Shown: positions 62,988-64,000 of the stretch, piece after piece | How positions within the stretch are numbered: position 1 is the stretch's first letter | How the letters are laid out: each line of letters starts with the position of its first letter | Assembly: GCF_036670025.1 (NCBI RefSeq) | Contig: NZ_CP137640.1 | Span: 6,167,505-6,231,504 of the forward strand | Length of the DNA: 64,000 bases | Direction: 5' to 3' | DNA from: Bacillus_BD oryzisoli | Lineage (GTDB): Bacteria > Bacillota > Bacilli > Bacillales > Cytobacillaceae | Notes under the pieces: model-generated | Seen by the model: only the letters and a program-made list of their open reading frames with translations | Database searches by the model: none | Told to the model about the DNA's origin: nothing | Translations under genes and position numbers: made by a program

Positions 62988-63115
62988 CCTGAATCCACCT
63001 ACAATTACATTCGTTCATGAATAACTTCATCTATTCATTATTCCCACTATGCCTATTCAGAAACTTTCATGGGAGTATTTTTTTACTGCATTAATCATGT
63101 TTTTTCACCTAATGA

Positions 63116-63145
63116 GAAAAAAGACCACTGACATTTCAGTGGTCT
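63116..63145 (-). terminator. rpmH-downstream hairpin overlapping the stop codon
   Basis: AGACCACTGA/TCAGTGGTCT followed by TTTTTTCTC on the minus strand. The stem begins inside the TAG stop of rpmH. It may partly terminate before rnpA. Confidence 0.8.
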
Positions 63146-63278
63146 AGGCAGATAATACTTTTCTTCCTTTACGACGACGACGAGCTAGAACGTTGCGTCC
63201 GTTTGCACTGCTCATACGAGCACGAAATCCGTGAACTTTACTATGTTTACGTTTTTTAGGTTGATATGTTCTTTTCAC
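63144..63278 (-). CDS. rpmH: ribosomal protein bL34
   Basis: A 44-residue protein MKRTYQPKKRKHSKVHGFRA...ARRRRKGRKVLSA starting at GTG 63278 behind GGGAGGTG. First gene to the left of oriC. Too short to be found by length filters, but unmistakable. Confidence 0.97.
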   Translation of the reverse strand: MKRTYQPKKRKHSKVHGFRARMSSANGRNVLARRRRKGRKVLSA

Positions 63279-63326
63279 TATATGACACCTCCCTCGAGGA
63301 ATTGCTTCTTAAAAACAGTATTCTAA

Positions 63327-63557
63327 TTATATATAGGGTGATTGAAAAATGTCAACACCCTTAATAGTATAACTCCCTATAGATGATTTTTCCACCCCCC
63401 AAATATTACCTTGAATCCTATCCAATGTCACGGAAAAAAATAACATAGATGAAATAGAAATACAAAGTCCCAGCACGATTTTGTAGTATCCACTCCAAAC
63501 AAAAGGAAGACTACAAAAAAAAACTACGAAAAAAACTACGAAAAAATATTTTTTCAC
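63327..63557 (-). CDS. doubtful small membrane ORF next to oriC
   Basis: A 76-codon frame from GTG 63557 with two hydrophobic stretches. The first is encoded by a repetitive T-rich tract (three TTTTTTCGTAGT-like units). There is no ribosome-binding site of note. Possibly spurious. Confidence 0.2.
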   Translation of the reverse strand: MKKYFFVVFFVVFFCSLPFVWSGYYKIVLGLCISISSMLFFSVTLDRIQGNIWGVEKSSIGSYTIKGVDIFQSPYI

Positions 63558-63590
63558 AGAATTAACTTAGAATCTCCACTTTACGAGATT

Positions 63591-63910
63591 GTGGATTGTT
63601 TTCGACAGTTTCCCCTGTTATCCACAACATATATTGACAGGTTTTTCACATAACCACTACCTGTGGACATTTATTAATCACAACTTGTTTGGCTTGTGGA
63701 TAAACTCGCAAAAACCGTTGCACAGCTAGCATTTATTTGATATTATATTTGTGTTTTCACCCTTAGCAAGTTATCCACAAAATGATTTTATCCACAATCT
63801 GTTGATAAGTTGTGAATAAGTTATCCACTTAGGTTAATAACGGTTGTCCACACATAGTGGATATTGTCGAAAGGTTATATTATTTCCTTATTAATATATT
63901 TATCCACAAA
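63591..63910. other. oriC: oriC, dnaA-upstream half with DnaA boxes
   Basis: TTATCCACA boxes at 63618, 63771, 63788 and 63900 (plus), 63695 (minus), TTATTCACA at 63811 (minus), and near matches at 63800, 63821 and 63844, between rpmH and dnaA. AT-rich DNA follows at 63880-63900. This corresponds to the incA/B half of the bipartite Bacillus origin; the unwinding region would be on the other side of dnaA, outside the window. Confidence 0.95.
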
Positions 63911-63984
63911 CATCGTTTCGTATATAGATCATGTATAGGTTGTACTTTACCGTATAACCTATTGTTTTTTATGCGAACTAGAGT

Positions 63985-64000
63985 AAAGGAGGGATAACTG
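63985..64000 (+). promoter_or_regulatory. dnaA ribosome-binding site at the window edge
   Basis: AAAGGAGGG, with six or more bases before the edge. The dnaA start codon should lie at or just past position 64000. Confidence 0.75.

Overview
The window is the left flank of a bacterial replication origin from a low-to-moderate GC, endospore-forming member of the Bacillaceae (a Bacillus/Neobacillus-type genome; the genus is an inference). The right end holds the rpmH-side half of oriC, with several perfect DnaA boxes and a strong ribosome-binding site at the last bases, where dnaA should begin just outside. Reading leftwards from the origin on the minus strand, co-directional with replication, is the classic Bacillus order: rpmH, rnpA, yidC (spoIIIJ), jag, mnmE, mnmG, rsmG, noc, soj, spo0J, DUF554, (yyaC on +), mscS-type, yyzM, ychF, rpsF-ssb-rpsR, yybS, gdpP, rplI, dnaB helicase, purA, four tRNA genes (Lys-Glu-Asp-Phe), walR-walK-walH-walI-walJ, htrC and rlmH.

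Left of rlmH (below about 32.1 kb) the window becomes accessory. The 3' end of rlmH is echoed as an att-like sequence at 29638, 27390, 20397 and more weakly at 28951 and 1668. These copies bracket small gene groups: an integrase remnant with a DUF3231 protein; a DinB protein with a tRNA-Lys fragment; an aminotransferase; and an acyltransferase, WYL regulator, MprF and DedA group. A truncated, frameshifted tyrosine recombinase lies directly against the rlmH terminator. I read this as a decayed array of insertions at the rlmH 3' end, the site used by staphylococcal SCC elements, but with no ccr genes in view.

From 9.3 to 18.9 kb is a nucleoside-salvage region. One minus-strand operon, pdp-deoC-cdd-nupC-(AmiS/UreI-like channel)-deoB-SDR, faces a divergent TrmB-like regulator. 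A second operon carries a PbuE-like purine exporter and deoD. Both promoters carry the same palindrome, TTACTA-N6-TAGTAA, over the -10 element, and the first also has a cre site, so the two operons look co-regulated. The left end holds a PerR-controlled ahpC, a three-gene operon of secreted/S-layer-type proteins, a broken NERD gene, a flavin amine oxidase, a small phospholipase A2-like protein and the end of a YfhO-type gene.

Two families of dispersed intergenic repeats are present. One is a GTGTCAG...CTGACAC hairpin around a GACAAA/TTTGTC stem (three copies). The other is a GC-rich element with CTAGCTGCAGCGCCTAG and GGCGCCTCCGCTTTT ends (six places, one a tandem double). Two DnaA-box clusters lie outside oriC (32.6-32.9 kb and 60.9 kb), and parS-like sites lie in spo0J and walK.
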